Shown: positions 1-4,757 of the stretch, in pieces
Layout: every line of letters begins with the position of its first letter
Numbering within the stretch: the stretch's first letter is position 1
From: JANWYT01 sp046719465
Lineage (GTDB): Bacteria > Chloroflexota > Anaerolineae > Aggregatilineales > Phototrophicaceae
Length of the DNA: 9,897 nt
Assembly: GCA_046719465.1 (NCBI GenBank)
Contig: JBDNCV010000141.1
Coordinates: 1 to 9,897 of the forward strand
Direction of reading: 5' to 3'
Notes under the pieces: generated by a model
Database searches by the model: none
Told to the model about the DNA's origin: nothing
The model's input: only the letters and a program-made list of their open reading frames with translations
Program-made: the position numbers and the translations under genes

Positions 1-240
1 GTTGCGCGGCCAGCACCCCTAACAGCACACCGTTGAACACCCCGGGCGCTTCCTCGAACGGCTGATGACCCAGCGTCTGCCAAACGATGAGGCGGCTTTG
101 CGGGAGTATTTCAGGCGTTGGCCTTGTTCCAGCGGTGTGATTGTGTCCTGCGCGCCCCACAACAACGTGACAGGCGCAGTGATGCGCTGTAGGTCGGCCT
201 CGCGCAGGCCGTTCGGGATGTAGAATGTCGTGCTATCGCG
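1..240 (-). pseudogene. Alpha/beta hydrolase C-terminal remnant, frameshifted
   Basis: Read on the minus strand, 240 down to about 115 gives the late part of an alpha/beta-hydrolase fold, including ITAPVTLLWGAQDTITPLEQG (written here in full as the strand carrying the catalytic acid, WGxxD). The original frame then runs to a TAG at 19-21. Moving one frame around 105-118 restores the expected ending, with SRLIVWQTLGHQPFEEAP; the GHxPxxExP motif carries the catalytic histidine of this superfamily. Upstream there is no nucleophile elbow (GxSxG), and the frame is closed by a TGA at 259-261, so the N-terminal two thirds are missing. Truncation plus frameshift argue for a decayed gene. One sequencing error could explain the frameshift but not the missing N-terminus. 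The 3' end lies beyond position 1. Confidence 0.65.
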
Positions 241-313
241 TGTCTGGAGCGGGTGAAGTCAGTTTCCTGTGCCGGAACATTGATGCACGGGTTGCAAACA
301 AAATGATGCGTAT

Positions 314-733
314 TCAGGTGGATCCTGATTTGCCGCTGATCATCCGCAGTGTGAACACAATGATTTGACGCTGCTTATTTTCGATGTCTTGACCCGTCTG
401 GATTGCATGGCTCACATACATCAGTTCGCACACATATCGCACATGCCCCATGTGTGCCTTCTCGAACAAATGGATCGTCCTGCCGTTCCTCATATGATCG
501 CGAATCGCCAGATTGCCTCTGGTGAAGGTCATGTCTCCCTTCTGACCTTCACCTGTGTACAGAAATGTACCATCAGCCTGCCAGCCGTCCGAGTAGCCGT
601 ACTCCTTGCCGCGCGGACTGGTGAACAAAAAAATGACTGGATGATTTGATGGGGTGCTGATTCCACCTTGTTGCTGACCACCATACAAGGTGTGTAGGTC
701 GCGGCGGCGGTAAATTTCTCCCCTGATGAACAT
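314..733 (-). CDS. Short ScoMcrA-like SRA-domain protein (possibly truncated HNH restriction endonuclease)
   Basis: A 139-residue protein that is almost entirely one SRA-like domain, the fold that flips out modified cytosines. Family-typical stretches are GEIYRRRDLH (5-14), YGGQQQGGISTP (17-28), HPVIFLFTS (31-39), EYGYSDGW (44-51), FLYTGEGQKGDM (57-68), GNLAIRDH (73-80) and IHLFEKAHMGHVRYV (87-101). From memory, ScoMcrA-like proteins with this domain usually continue into an HNH nuclease domain. Here only about 11 residues follow the last SRA strand (IIVFTL, 124-129), and no HNH motif is seen. It may be a broken restriction enzyme or a stand-alone reader. The start has a good ribosome binding site (GGAGA, 742-746 on the complement, 8 nt from ATG). 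The gene is AT-richer than its neighbours, which suggests transfer. No separate promoter is obvious in the roughly 30 bp between it and the upstream hairpin, so expression may rely on read-through from the tRNA. Binding of modified DNA is inferred. Confidence 0.8.
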   Translation of the reverse strand: MFIRGEIYRRRDLHTLYGGQQQGGISTPSNHPVIFLFTSPRGKEYGYSDGWQADGTFLYTGEGQKGDMTFTRGNLAIRDHMRNGRTIHLFEKAHMGHVRYVCELMYVSHAIQTGQDIENKQRQIIVFTLRMISGKSGST

Positions 734-765
734 TGCGACGGTCTCCGTGGCATGGCAATACAGAA

Positions 766-791
766 AGAGGAAGCCTGCGTAGGTTTCCTCT
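766..791 (-). terminator. Hairpin terminator after tRNA-Gln
   Basis: On the minus strand AGAGGAA and TTCCTCT pair. After one A/C mismatch, CCT and AGG extend the stem around a 4-nt ACGC loop. The stem runs into a moderate T-rich stretch (TCTTTCTG). It lies 12 nt downstream of the tRNA 3' end, where a terminator is expected. The T-tract is imperfect, so read-through into the SRA gene is possible. Confidence 0.5.
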
Positions 792-802
792 CTGCCTTAC
801 GA

Positions 803-874
803 CTGGGGATCCTGGACTCGAACCAGGAATCTTCTGCTCCAAAGGCAGCTGCCTTGCCATTTGGCCAATCCCCA
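803..874 (-). tRNA. tRNA-Gln (anticodon UUG)
   Basis: The minus strand folds into a full cloverleaf of 72 nt. The acceptor arm is TGGGGAT pairing with ATCCCCA, with discriminator G at 803. The D arm is GCC/GGC and the anticodon loop is CTTTGGA with anticodon TTG. The T arm is CCTGG TTCGAGT CCAGG. The first pair of the anticodon stem (G27-A43) is a mismatch; the other four pairs (CTGC/GCAG) are sound. The 3' CCA is not encoded. The U1-A72 start of the acceptor and the UUG anticodon agree with glutamine identity. Confidence 0.95.
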
Positions 875-884
875 AGCTGACTGA

Positions 885-913
885 AGTCTATCATGATCCG
901 CTGTGCACTTCAA
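885..913 (-). promoter_or_regulatory. Candidate promoter of tRNA-Gln
   Basis: On the minus strand TTGAAG (908-913) is separated by 17 nt from TAGACT (885-890). Each box matches the sigma-70 consensus at 4 of 6 positions. The -10 box ends 10 nt before the tRNA 5' end, leaving the short leader typical of tRNA genes. The TTG of the -35 box is the terminal trinucleotide of the MITE-like element next door; the following AAG lies in its target duplication. Confidence 0.45.
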
Positions 914-969
914 GGTGCGGGTTGCGCAGGGAGTGTCTAAGCCGCAGCAGAAGGTGGCCGTGCGCCAGA

Positions 970-1025
970 GGCTGAAGCCCCCTTCAGGGGGCGTGTTGCA
1001 GCCGGGTGCTTTAGCGTCCGGCGTT
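970..1025. repeat. 56-bp direct repeat, copy 1
   Basis: This segment matches 1123-1178 at 55 of 56 positions; the single difference is G versus A at 998 / 1151. It contains the hairpin GCCCCC-TTCA-GGGGGC and a second hairpin beginning GCCGG and ending CCGGC. The second has an inner GCT/AGC stem, with G-T wobbles in between, around a TT loop. The last bases (AGCGTCCGGCGTTT, 1013-1026) recur in inverse orientation at 4647-4660. Confidence 0.9.
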
Positions 1026-1090
1026 TGACTGCGAGCCAGCCGTCCATACCCTCTCGCCCCAGCCGCGCCGCGACACAGGGCGACCATACA

Positions 1091-1110
1091 CCAGAGGCTA
1101 AAGCCTCTGG
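1091..1110. repeat. Perfect palindrome inside the MITE-like element
   Basis: CCAGAGGCT and AGCCTCTGG are exact reverse complements around a central AA. The same motif style recurs just after it, as GGGGGCT-GA-AGCCCCC (1120-1135), and in hybrid form at 965-982 (CCAGAGGCT-GA-AGCCCCC). This suggests the units have been shuffled or duplicated. Confidence 0.85.
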
Positions 1111-1122
1111 CTGGCGCGCGGG

Positions 1123-1178
1123 GGCTGAAGCCCCCTTCAGGGGGCGTGTTACAGCCGGGTGCTTTAGCGTCCGGCGTT
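1123..1178. repeat. 56-bp direct repeat, copy 2
   Basis: Second copy of the 970-1025 unit, 153 bp downstream in the same orientation, with one substitution. The near-identity points to a recent duplication or to gene conversion inside the element. Confidence 0.9.
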
Positions 1179-1226
1179 CAACGTCAATTTTGCACGATGT
1201 GGGTAACGCCTAGCGCAACCCGCACC

Positions 1227-1254
1227 TTGACTTTGCTGCCTGCCCGTCTATACT
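1227..1254 (+). promoter_or_regulatory. Sigma-70-type promoter of rplJ-rplL
   Basis: TTGACT (1227-1232, 5 of 6 to consensus) is followed after 16 nt by TATACT (1249-1254, 5 of 6). This is the strongest promoter match upstream of rplJ and gives a leader of about 190 nt, enough for the attenuator RNA. The -35 box is a hybrid: TTG is the last three bases of the MITE-like element and ACT comes from the flanking target duplication. Confidence 0.7.
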
Positions 1255-1282
1255 GGTGTGGCTACACAACAAACGGTTCACT

Positions 1283-1398
1283 CTGCCGTAGACAGCTGGG
1301 GGAGCGCAGGCTCTTAATGGAATCCCCGCCGAGGTTGAGCACACTTATCCCCTGTGGCAATTCAACAGGCGGCCTCGGCGTGTTCCAAGGCCGCTTTT
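1283..1398 (+). promoter_or_regulatory. L10-type ribosomal protein leader with attenuator
   Basis: The untranslated leader carries the hallmarks of the bacterial L10 leader family: GCCGTAGACAGC (1285-1296), a G-run (1298-1302) that can pair with CCCC (1324-1327), a conserved-looking CTTAATGG (1313-1320) and CGCCGAGG (1327-1334). Downstream is an intrinsic terminator: GCGGCCT (1369-1375) pairs with AGGCCGC (1388-1394) and is followed by TTTT. CGCCGAGG is the exact reverse complement of CCTCGGCG (1373-1380), which overlaps the 5' arm of the terminator, so the two folds exclude each other. In the known mechanism, L10 (with L7/L12) binds the leader and represses its own operon. The pairing is seen in the sequence; binding is inferred from the family. 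Confidence 0.75.
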
Positions 1399-1447
1399 GC
1401 GTTCACCCGCACGCCGCAAGTGAGCATATCGGAAAGGAGCGCCGCAC

Positions 1448-1990
1448 GTGCCAGTTTCAAAGGAACGCAAGTCGGAACAACTCGAAGCTCTCGTTAAGCT
1501 GATCGACAGCAGCGACGGCTTCGCAATTGTCCGCACGCAGGGCATGACGGTCGCCAAGGTGGAGGCTATCCGCAAGCGGATTCGTGAAGCAGGCGGTCAG
1601 TACGCCGTCGCCAAGAACACCCTCCTCATCAAAGCCTTGGAACAAACTGGTTGGACGGTTCCCGCAGATCAGTTGAAAGGCCCTACAGCCATCGCCTTCG
1701 GCAAGACGAACTTCCCGGGCGTGGTCAAGGCGCTGCTCAACTATGTGAAGGAAGAAAACCCCGACCCGTCGTTGTTCCAGCCGGTGGGGGGTGTCATGGG
1801 TGGCAAGGATGTGCTCGATCCGCAGCGGCTCGAAGCCGTCTCCAACCTGCCCACGCTGGATGAAATCCGTGCCCAGTTGGCCGGCCTCATCGTCGCGCCG
1901 GCGCAGGGGATCGTCACCGTCTTGGACGCCGCCAACGCCCAACTTGTCAACGTCCTCCAAGCTTACTTGGACGACCGCAAAGCCAGTTAA
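1448..1990 (+). CDS. rplJ: Large-subunit ribosomal protein uL10
   Basis: L10 is the base of the ribosomal stalk. It binds 23S rRNA with its N-terminal domain and carries L7/L12 dimers on its C-terminal helix. The 180-residue length is normal. Diagnostic segments are the N-terminal KERK...LEALVKLI (5-19), QYAVAKNTLLIKAL (51-64), LKGPTAIAF (76-84), and the late LPTLDEIRAQLAGLIVAPAQ (134-153), which leads to the L12-binding helix at about 158-177. The start is GTG at 1448, chosen because AAAGGAG (1433-1439) sits 8 nt upstream and the protein begins like other L10s. It is the first gene of a two-gene unit with rplL and is probably autoregulated by the leader. rplK-rplA, which often precede it, are replaced here by a tRNA and the MITE-like element. 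Confidence 0.97.
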   Translation: MPVSKERKSEQLEALVKLIDSSDGFAIVRTQGMTVAKVEAIRKRIREAGGQYAVAKNTLLIKALEQTGWTVPADQLKGPTAIAFGKTNFPGVVKALLNYVKEENPDPSLFQPVGGVMGGKDVLDPQRLEAVSNLPTLDEIRAQLAGLIVAPAQGIVTVLDAANAQLVNVLQAYLDDRKAS

Positions 1991-2007
1991 GTCCATCGTC
2001 AACGACC

Positions 2008-2020
2008 GGGTGTTACACCC
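2008..2020 (+). other. Small hairpin between rplJ and rplL
   Basis: GGGTG-TTA-CACCC forms a perfect 5-bp stem in the 61-bp spacer, with no T-run after it. It may protect or process the message, since L7/L12 is made in excess over L10, but the sequence alone does not show this. Confidence 0.35.
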
Positions 2021-2051
2021 ACTCATCAGTTCAACTTAAGGAGAAACTCTC

Positions 2052-2444
2052 ATGGCCGATCTCAACAAACTCGTGGAAGACCTCAGCAGCCTGACGCTGC
2101 TGGAAGCTGCCGAACTCAAGACGATGCTCGAAGAAAAGTGGGGCGTCAAGGCTGCCAGCGGCGGCGGCATGATGATGATGGCGGCGGCAGCCCCGGCGGG
2201 CGCGGCCGCTGCTGCTGAGCCTGCTGAGGAACAGACCGAATTCGACGTGATCCTCAAGGAAGCGGGCGCCAAGAAGATCGAAGTGATCAAGGTTGTGCGC
2301 GCGCTGACGGGCCTCGGTCTGAAGGAAGCGAAGGACGCAGTCGAAGGTGCGCCCTACAAGCTGATGGAAGGCGTGAGCAAGGAAAAGGCTCAGGAAGCCG
2401 AGAAGCAGCTCAAGGAAGTTGGCGCTGTCGTCGAGGTGAAGTAA
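2052..2444 (+). CDS. rplL: Large-subunit ribosomal protein bL12 (L7/L12)
   Basis: L7/L12 forms the mobile stalk that recruits translation GTPases. The order of parts is classic. Residues 1-33 are the dimerising N-terminal helices, with LVEDLSSLTLLEAAELKTML at 7-26. Residues 34-60 are a flexible Gly/Met/Ala/Pro hinge with a run of four methionines. Residues 61-130 are the globular factor-binding domain (TEFDVILKEAGAKKIEVIK, 62-80; ALTGLGLKEAKDAVEGAP, 84-101). At 130 residues it is slightly long because of the hinge. AAGGAG (2038-2043) precedes the ATG. It shares the rplJ transcript and is followed by a strong terminator, so rpoB is not co-transcribed here. Confidence 0.98.
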   Translation: MADLNKLVEDLSSLTLLEAAELKTMLEEKWGVKAASGGGMMMMAAAAPAGAAAAAEPAEEQTEFDVILKEAGAKKIEVIKVVRALTGLGLKEAKDAVEGAPYKLMEGVSKEKAQEAEKQLKEVGAVVEVK

Positions 2445-2464
2445 GGTTTCCGGTTGGGTTGCTG

Positions 2465-2495
2465 CGGGGCGCGCCGAATAGGCCGCCCCGTTTTT
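2465..2495 (+). terminator. Rho-independent terminator of rplJ-rplL
   Basis: CGGGGCG (2465-2471) pairs with CGCCCCG (2484-2490). GCC/GGC inside extends the stem past one bulged C, around a GAATA loop, and TTTTT follows directly. It lies 20 nt after the rplL stop. Confidence 0.9.
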
Positions 2496-2573
2496 GTTGG
2501 TGTTTGTCAACATTCCGCAGCGCGGGGCGGCGTTATGCTAAGATAGGCGCGATGCTGTCTGGAGAACTGCCCT

Positions 2574-3782
2574 ATGCGTACCCTCTTGGCGCTTGCTGCC
2601 TTCTTCACGTTGAGCTTGCCCACCCTCGCCCAAACCGACCGCGACTTCCCATTGGAAGTGCCCATCACGCTCGGGACGATGGTCGGCGACACCATCACCG
2701 AGGAAGCGCTCTACGATTGGTGGGTGGTCTACCTCAACGAGGGCGACACGATCTTGATCGAGATGCAGGGCTATGATGGTCTCGCGCCGCTCATCGGCGT
2801 GTTGGATGACAGTCGGCAAGCCATCGCCCGCAGCGACGACGAGGGCGATGCCGAGGTGGACGGCATGACCACCCTCGAGTTCCGCGCGGAGGCCGCTGGC
2901 GAGTATCGCATCGTCGCCTCGCGCGCGGGCGCGTCTGCGGGCACAACCACCGGCACGTATACCCTGCTGGCGACGCTCATCAGCAGCATCCCCACCCGTC
3001 AAAACCTCGCGCCGGAGACGCAGTTTCGCTGCGACACCCTGCTGATCAACAACGCGCTGTCACTCCACTTTGCTGAAGATGTCGTCATCCCCGAGAACTT
3101 GCCGCCCGGCGCACCCATCGAGAGCTACGTGATCACGGTGGCCAGCTTCGACACATTTGAGCCAGCTGTGCGCGTCGTCTCGGAGACGCTCGGCGCGCAG
3201 CTTGACTGCACGCGCGACGCTTCCCAGATGCCCGGCGTCACGTTCACCATCCCCGGTCAGCCCAGCTTGACCGTCAGCGACACGGCCTACGCCGCGCAGG
3301 TGGCCGCTATCAGCACTGCGCCGGATATCTTGCTTGGCGATCTGGTGTTCACCGTGGGCGGCTTGGAGGGCACGCGCGGGCGTTTTGTGGTGCTGCTGCA
3401 AGGGCGCAGCATCGCCAACCGCCGCGCGGCCGACATCCTCAACGTGCGCTTAGGGCCGCGCGCGCGTAATTCGACGCTCACGGTCTATATGATCGCGGAT
3501 AAAGACAGCCGCCTTGACCCGCACCTCACGCTGCTGGACGCGAACGGGGCAGCGTTGATGGCGTGCGACGACGCAGGGGCGCGCGACTGCGCGGATGTGC
3601 CGTCAGCGCGCGGCCTGCGCATCACCGATGTGAACGGCAGCGTCATCTTGGAGGGCGGGCGCTACGACGCAGGCCTCATCTTTCAGCCTAACAGCGCCGA
3701 GCCGTTCTCGCTGTATCTCAGCTCGCGCAATTACGACACGACCGGCGCGTACTCGGTGCTGATTATCGCGGAATTTGAGTAG
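2574..3782 (+). CDS. Secreted protein with PPC-like beta-sandwich domains
   Basis: A 402-residue exported protein of unknown function. Residues 1-19 form a Sec signal peptide (MRTLLALAAFFTLSLPTLA) with probable cleavage before Q20; there is no lipobox cysteine and no later membrane segment. Residues 27-135 read like a bacterial pre-peptidase C-terminal (PPC) domain, with a DWWVVYLNEGDTILIEMQ strand pair and a closing AAGEYRIVAS...GTYTLLATL. A middle part (150-262) contains C153 and C212. A second PPC-like module follows at about 285-402 (LTVYMIADKDSRLDPHLTLLD...CDDAGARDC...YSVLIIAEF), containing C331 and C339. Four cysteines would allow two disulfides, fitting an extracytoplasmic protein. GGAG (2561-2564) lies 9 nt before the ATG. 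It follows the rplL terminator and so needs its own promoter; none is convincing. The homology is judged by pattern only. A cell-surface or binding role is likely; no catalytic motif is seen. Confidence 0.75.
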   Translation: MRTLLALAAFFTLSLPTLAQTDRDFPLEVPITLGTMVGDTITEEALYDWWVVYLNEGDTILIEMQGYDGLAPLIGVLDDSRQAIARSDDEGDAEVDGMTTLEFRAEAAGEYRIVASRAGASAGTTTGTYTLLATLISSIPTRQNLAPETQFRCDTLLINNALSLHFAEDVVIPENLPPGAPIESYVITVASFDTFEPAVRVVSETLGAQLDCTRDASQMPGVTFTIPGQPSLTVSDTAYAAQVAAISTAPDILLGDLVFTVGGLEGTRGRFVVLLQGRSIANRRAADILNVRLGPRARNSTLTVYMIADKDSRLDPHLTLLDANGAALMACDDAGARDCADVPSARGLRITDVNGSVILEGGRYDAGLIFQPNSAEPFSLYLSSRNYDTTGAYSVLIIAEFE

Positions 3783-3807
3783 AGACGACCCGCCGGTTCG
3801 CCCCTGC

Positions 3808-4563
3808 TCACGGGTAGAGGTTAACGCTGAGCGCCTGTGCGGCCACCACGATGAGCGGCGCAATCAGCAGGGCAGGCAGGAAGTTGGCCACGCGCGGCCG
3901 CTTGATCTCCAACAGCGCCAGCGCCAGCCCCATGAGCAAAATGCCGCCCGTCGCGGTCAGCTCGACCACGGCGGGGGACGTCCGCACCAGTTCGACATCG
4001 CCCGCGCTGCCGAGCGTGCCGATGAGCAGCGCCCCGGCCAGCGCCAGCCCGCCCTGCACGACCAAGATCGTGAACACGGTGGCCAGCACGCCCACGCCGA
4101 ACGACGCTGCAAACGCCATCGCCGCGAAGCCATCCAGCACGCTCTTGATCGCCAGCGCCTGAAAGCCGACCGCCAGCCCCATCCCATCTTGCACCGAGCC
4201 GACGATGGTCAGCGGCCCGACGCAAAACAGCAGGCTGGCCGTCACAAAGCCGGTGATGAACCGCTCGCGCTGGCCGCCGTCGGCTGCGTCACGGGTGAGC
4301 CGCGCTTGCAGCCACCCGCCCAAGCGTTCTAACGCTAGGTCGATCCGCAGCGCCTCGCCGACGATGACCCCGATCACCGTGGCCAGCAGGGGGATGATGA
4401 TGTTGCCGCTGGTCTGGGCGTTGCTTAGGCCAACGACGAAGGTCACCAGCCCCAGCCCGGTCGTGATGCTCTGCTGGATGCGCTCACTCAACCGATTGCC
4501 GATCAGCAGCCCCAGCGTTCCCCCCAGCAGCACCGTCACTACATTTAGCAGCGTCCCGCCCAT
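3808..4563 (-). CDS. DUF554 family membrane protein (YdfK/YqgA-like)
   Basis: A 251-residue polytopic inner-membrane protein whose sequence follows the DUF554 family along its length. It opens MGGTLLNVVTVLLGGTLGLL, carries the signature FVTASLLFCVGPLTIVGSVQ, then LAIKSVLDGFAAMAFAASFG, and ends with a helix after IKRPRVANFLPALLI. About seven hydrophobic segments can be counted. The family's function is not established; transport is often suggested. The frame is open upstream to 4662, but the start is set at 4563. Family members begin with this MxGTLLN sequence, GGAAGGAT (4574-4580) lies 10 nt upstream, and the extra 33 residues are charged and atypical. It converges on the PPC-like gene with a 25-bp gap and no clear terminator. 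It diverges from the nurA operon across about 195 bp. Confidence 0.9.
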   Translation of the reverse strand: MGGTLLNVVTVLLGGTLGLLIGNRLSERIQQSITTGLGLVTFVVGLSNAQTSGNIIIPLLATVIGVIVGEALRIDLALERLGGWLQARLTRDAADGGQRERFITGFVTASLLFCVGPLTIVGSVQDGMGLAVGFQALAIKSVLDGFAAMAFAASFGVGVLATVFTILVVQGGLALAGALLIGTLGSAGDVELVRTSPAVVELTATGGILLMGLALALLEIKRPRVANFLPALLIAPLIVVAAQALSVNLYP

Positions 4564-4646
4564 GCGCGCTTGATCCTTCCACCAGTCAACCGCGTGTAAG
4601 TGTAGCGGGTGTAAGCCGCCGCGTCGAATTATGGGGAGAGCCATCA

Positions 4647-4673
4647 AACGCCGGACGCTCAAACGTCCGGCGT
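4647..4673. repeat. Perfect 10-bp inverted repeat upstream of the nurA operon
   Basis: ACGCCGGACG (4648-4657) and CGTCCGGCGT (4664-4673) are exact reverse complements around CTCAAA. The left part AAACGCCGGACGCT (4647-4660) is identical to the reverse complement of 1013-1026 in the MITE-like element, so this belongs to the same dispersed palindromic family. The palindrome ends 2 bp before the -35 box of the nurA promoter. It could therefore also act as an operator, or as a terminator stem without a T-run. Confidence 0.75.
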
Positions 4674-4675
4674 AC

Positions 4676-4705
4676 TTGACAATTTCAGAACGTTTGGCCT
4701 ATCGT
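4676..4705 (+). promoter_or_regulatory. Promoter of the nurA-herA operon
   Basis: A consensus -35 TTGACA (4676-4681) is followed after 18 nt by TATCGT (4700-4705, 4 of 6). It would give a leader of about 45 nt to the ATG at 4758. It is the only strong promoter match in the divergent intergenic region. Confidence 0.6.
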
Positions 4706-4757
4706 AAGGTAAGTGGTGCGCATACGGGTTTGTGTCTGGTTGGCGGGTTGAGGGTGT

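Larger units (their letters stand above)
911..1229. mobile_element. MITE-like non-coding element, 319 bp, with 17-bp TIRs and ACTT duplication
   Basis: The ends are perfect inverted repeats: CAAGGTGCGGGTTGCGC at 911-927 and its exact reverse complement at 1213-1229. They are flanked on both sides by the direct tetranucleotide ACTT (907-910 and 1230-1233), as a transposition target duplication would be. There is no credible ORF and no transposase inside, so it would have to be moved in trans. The interior consists of two 56-bp direct repeats and several GC-rich palindromes, so the RNA from either strand would be highly structured. It sits between tRNA-Gln and rplJ, and its termini form part of outward-facing -35 boxes on both sides. 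Another reading is a chromosomal regulatory or REP-type cluster that happens to have terminal repeats. The ACTT duplication favours insertion. Confidence 0.65.

Noticed and set aside
365..649. Plus-strand ORF of 94 codons opposite the SRA gene
   Set aside because: The minus frame has the full SRA motif series; this frame has no ribosome binding site and no family pattern.
970..1178. CRISPR-like repeat pair
   Set aside because: Only two copies of a 56-bp unit, too long for a repeat, with one 97-bp spacer that itself contains palindromes, and no cas genes nearby.
1146..1502. Plus-strand ORF of 118 codons through the leader and into rplJ
   Set aside because: It crosses the repeat unit, the promoter, the attenuator and the start of rplJ, and the translation looks random.
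1457..2026. Minus-strand ORF opposite rplJ (189 codons)
   Set aside because: Shadow of a certain ribosomal protein gene; no ribosome binding site and an implausible composition.
2504..2544. Promoter for the secreted PPC-like protein (TTGTCA with TATGCT or TAAGAT)
   Set aside because: The spacing is 24 nt or more for either -10 choice; not supportable.
3775..4332. Plus-strand ORF of 185 codons opposite the DUF554 gene
   Set aside because: Arg/Gln/His-rich antisense translation with no recognisable domain; the minus frame is a clear membrane protein.
4564..4662. N-terminal extension of the DUF554 protein by 33 residues
   Set aside because: The family starts at MGGTLLN, a ribosome binding site lies 10 nt before 4563, and the extension is charged and overlaps the palindrome region.
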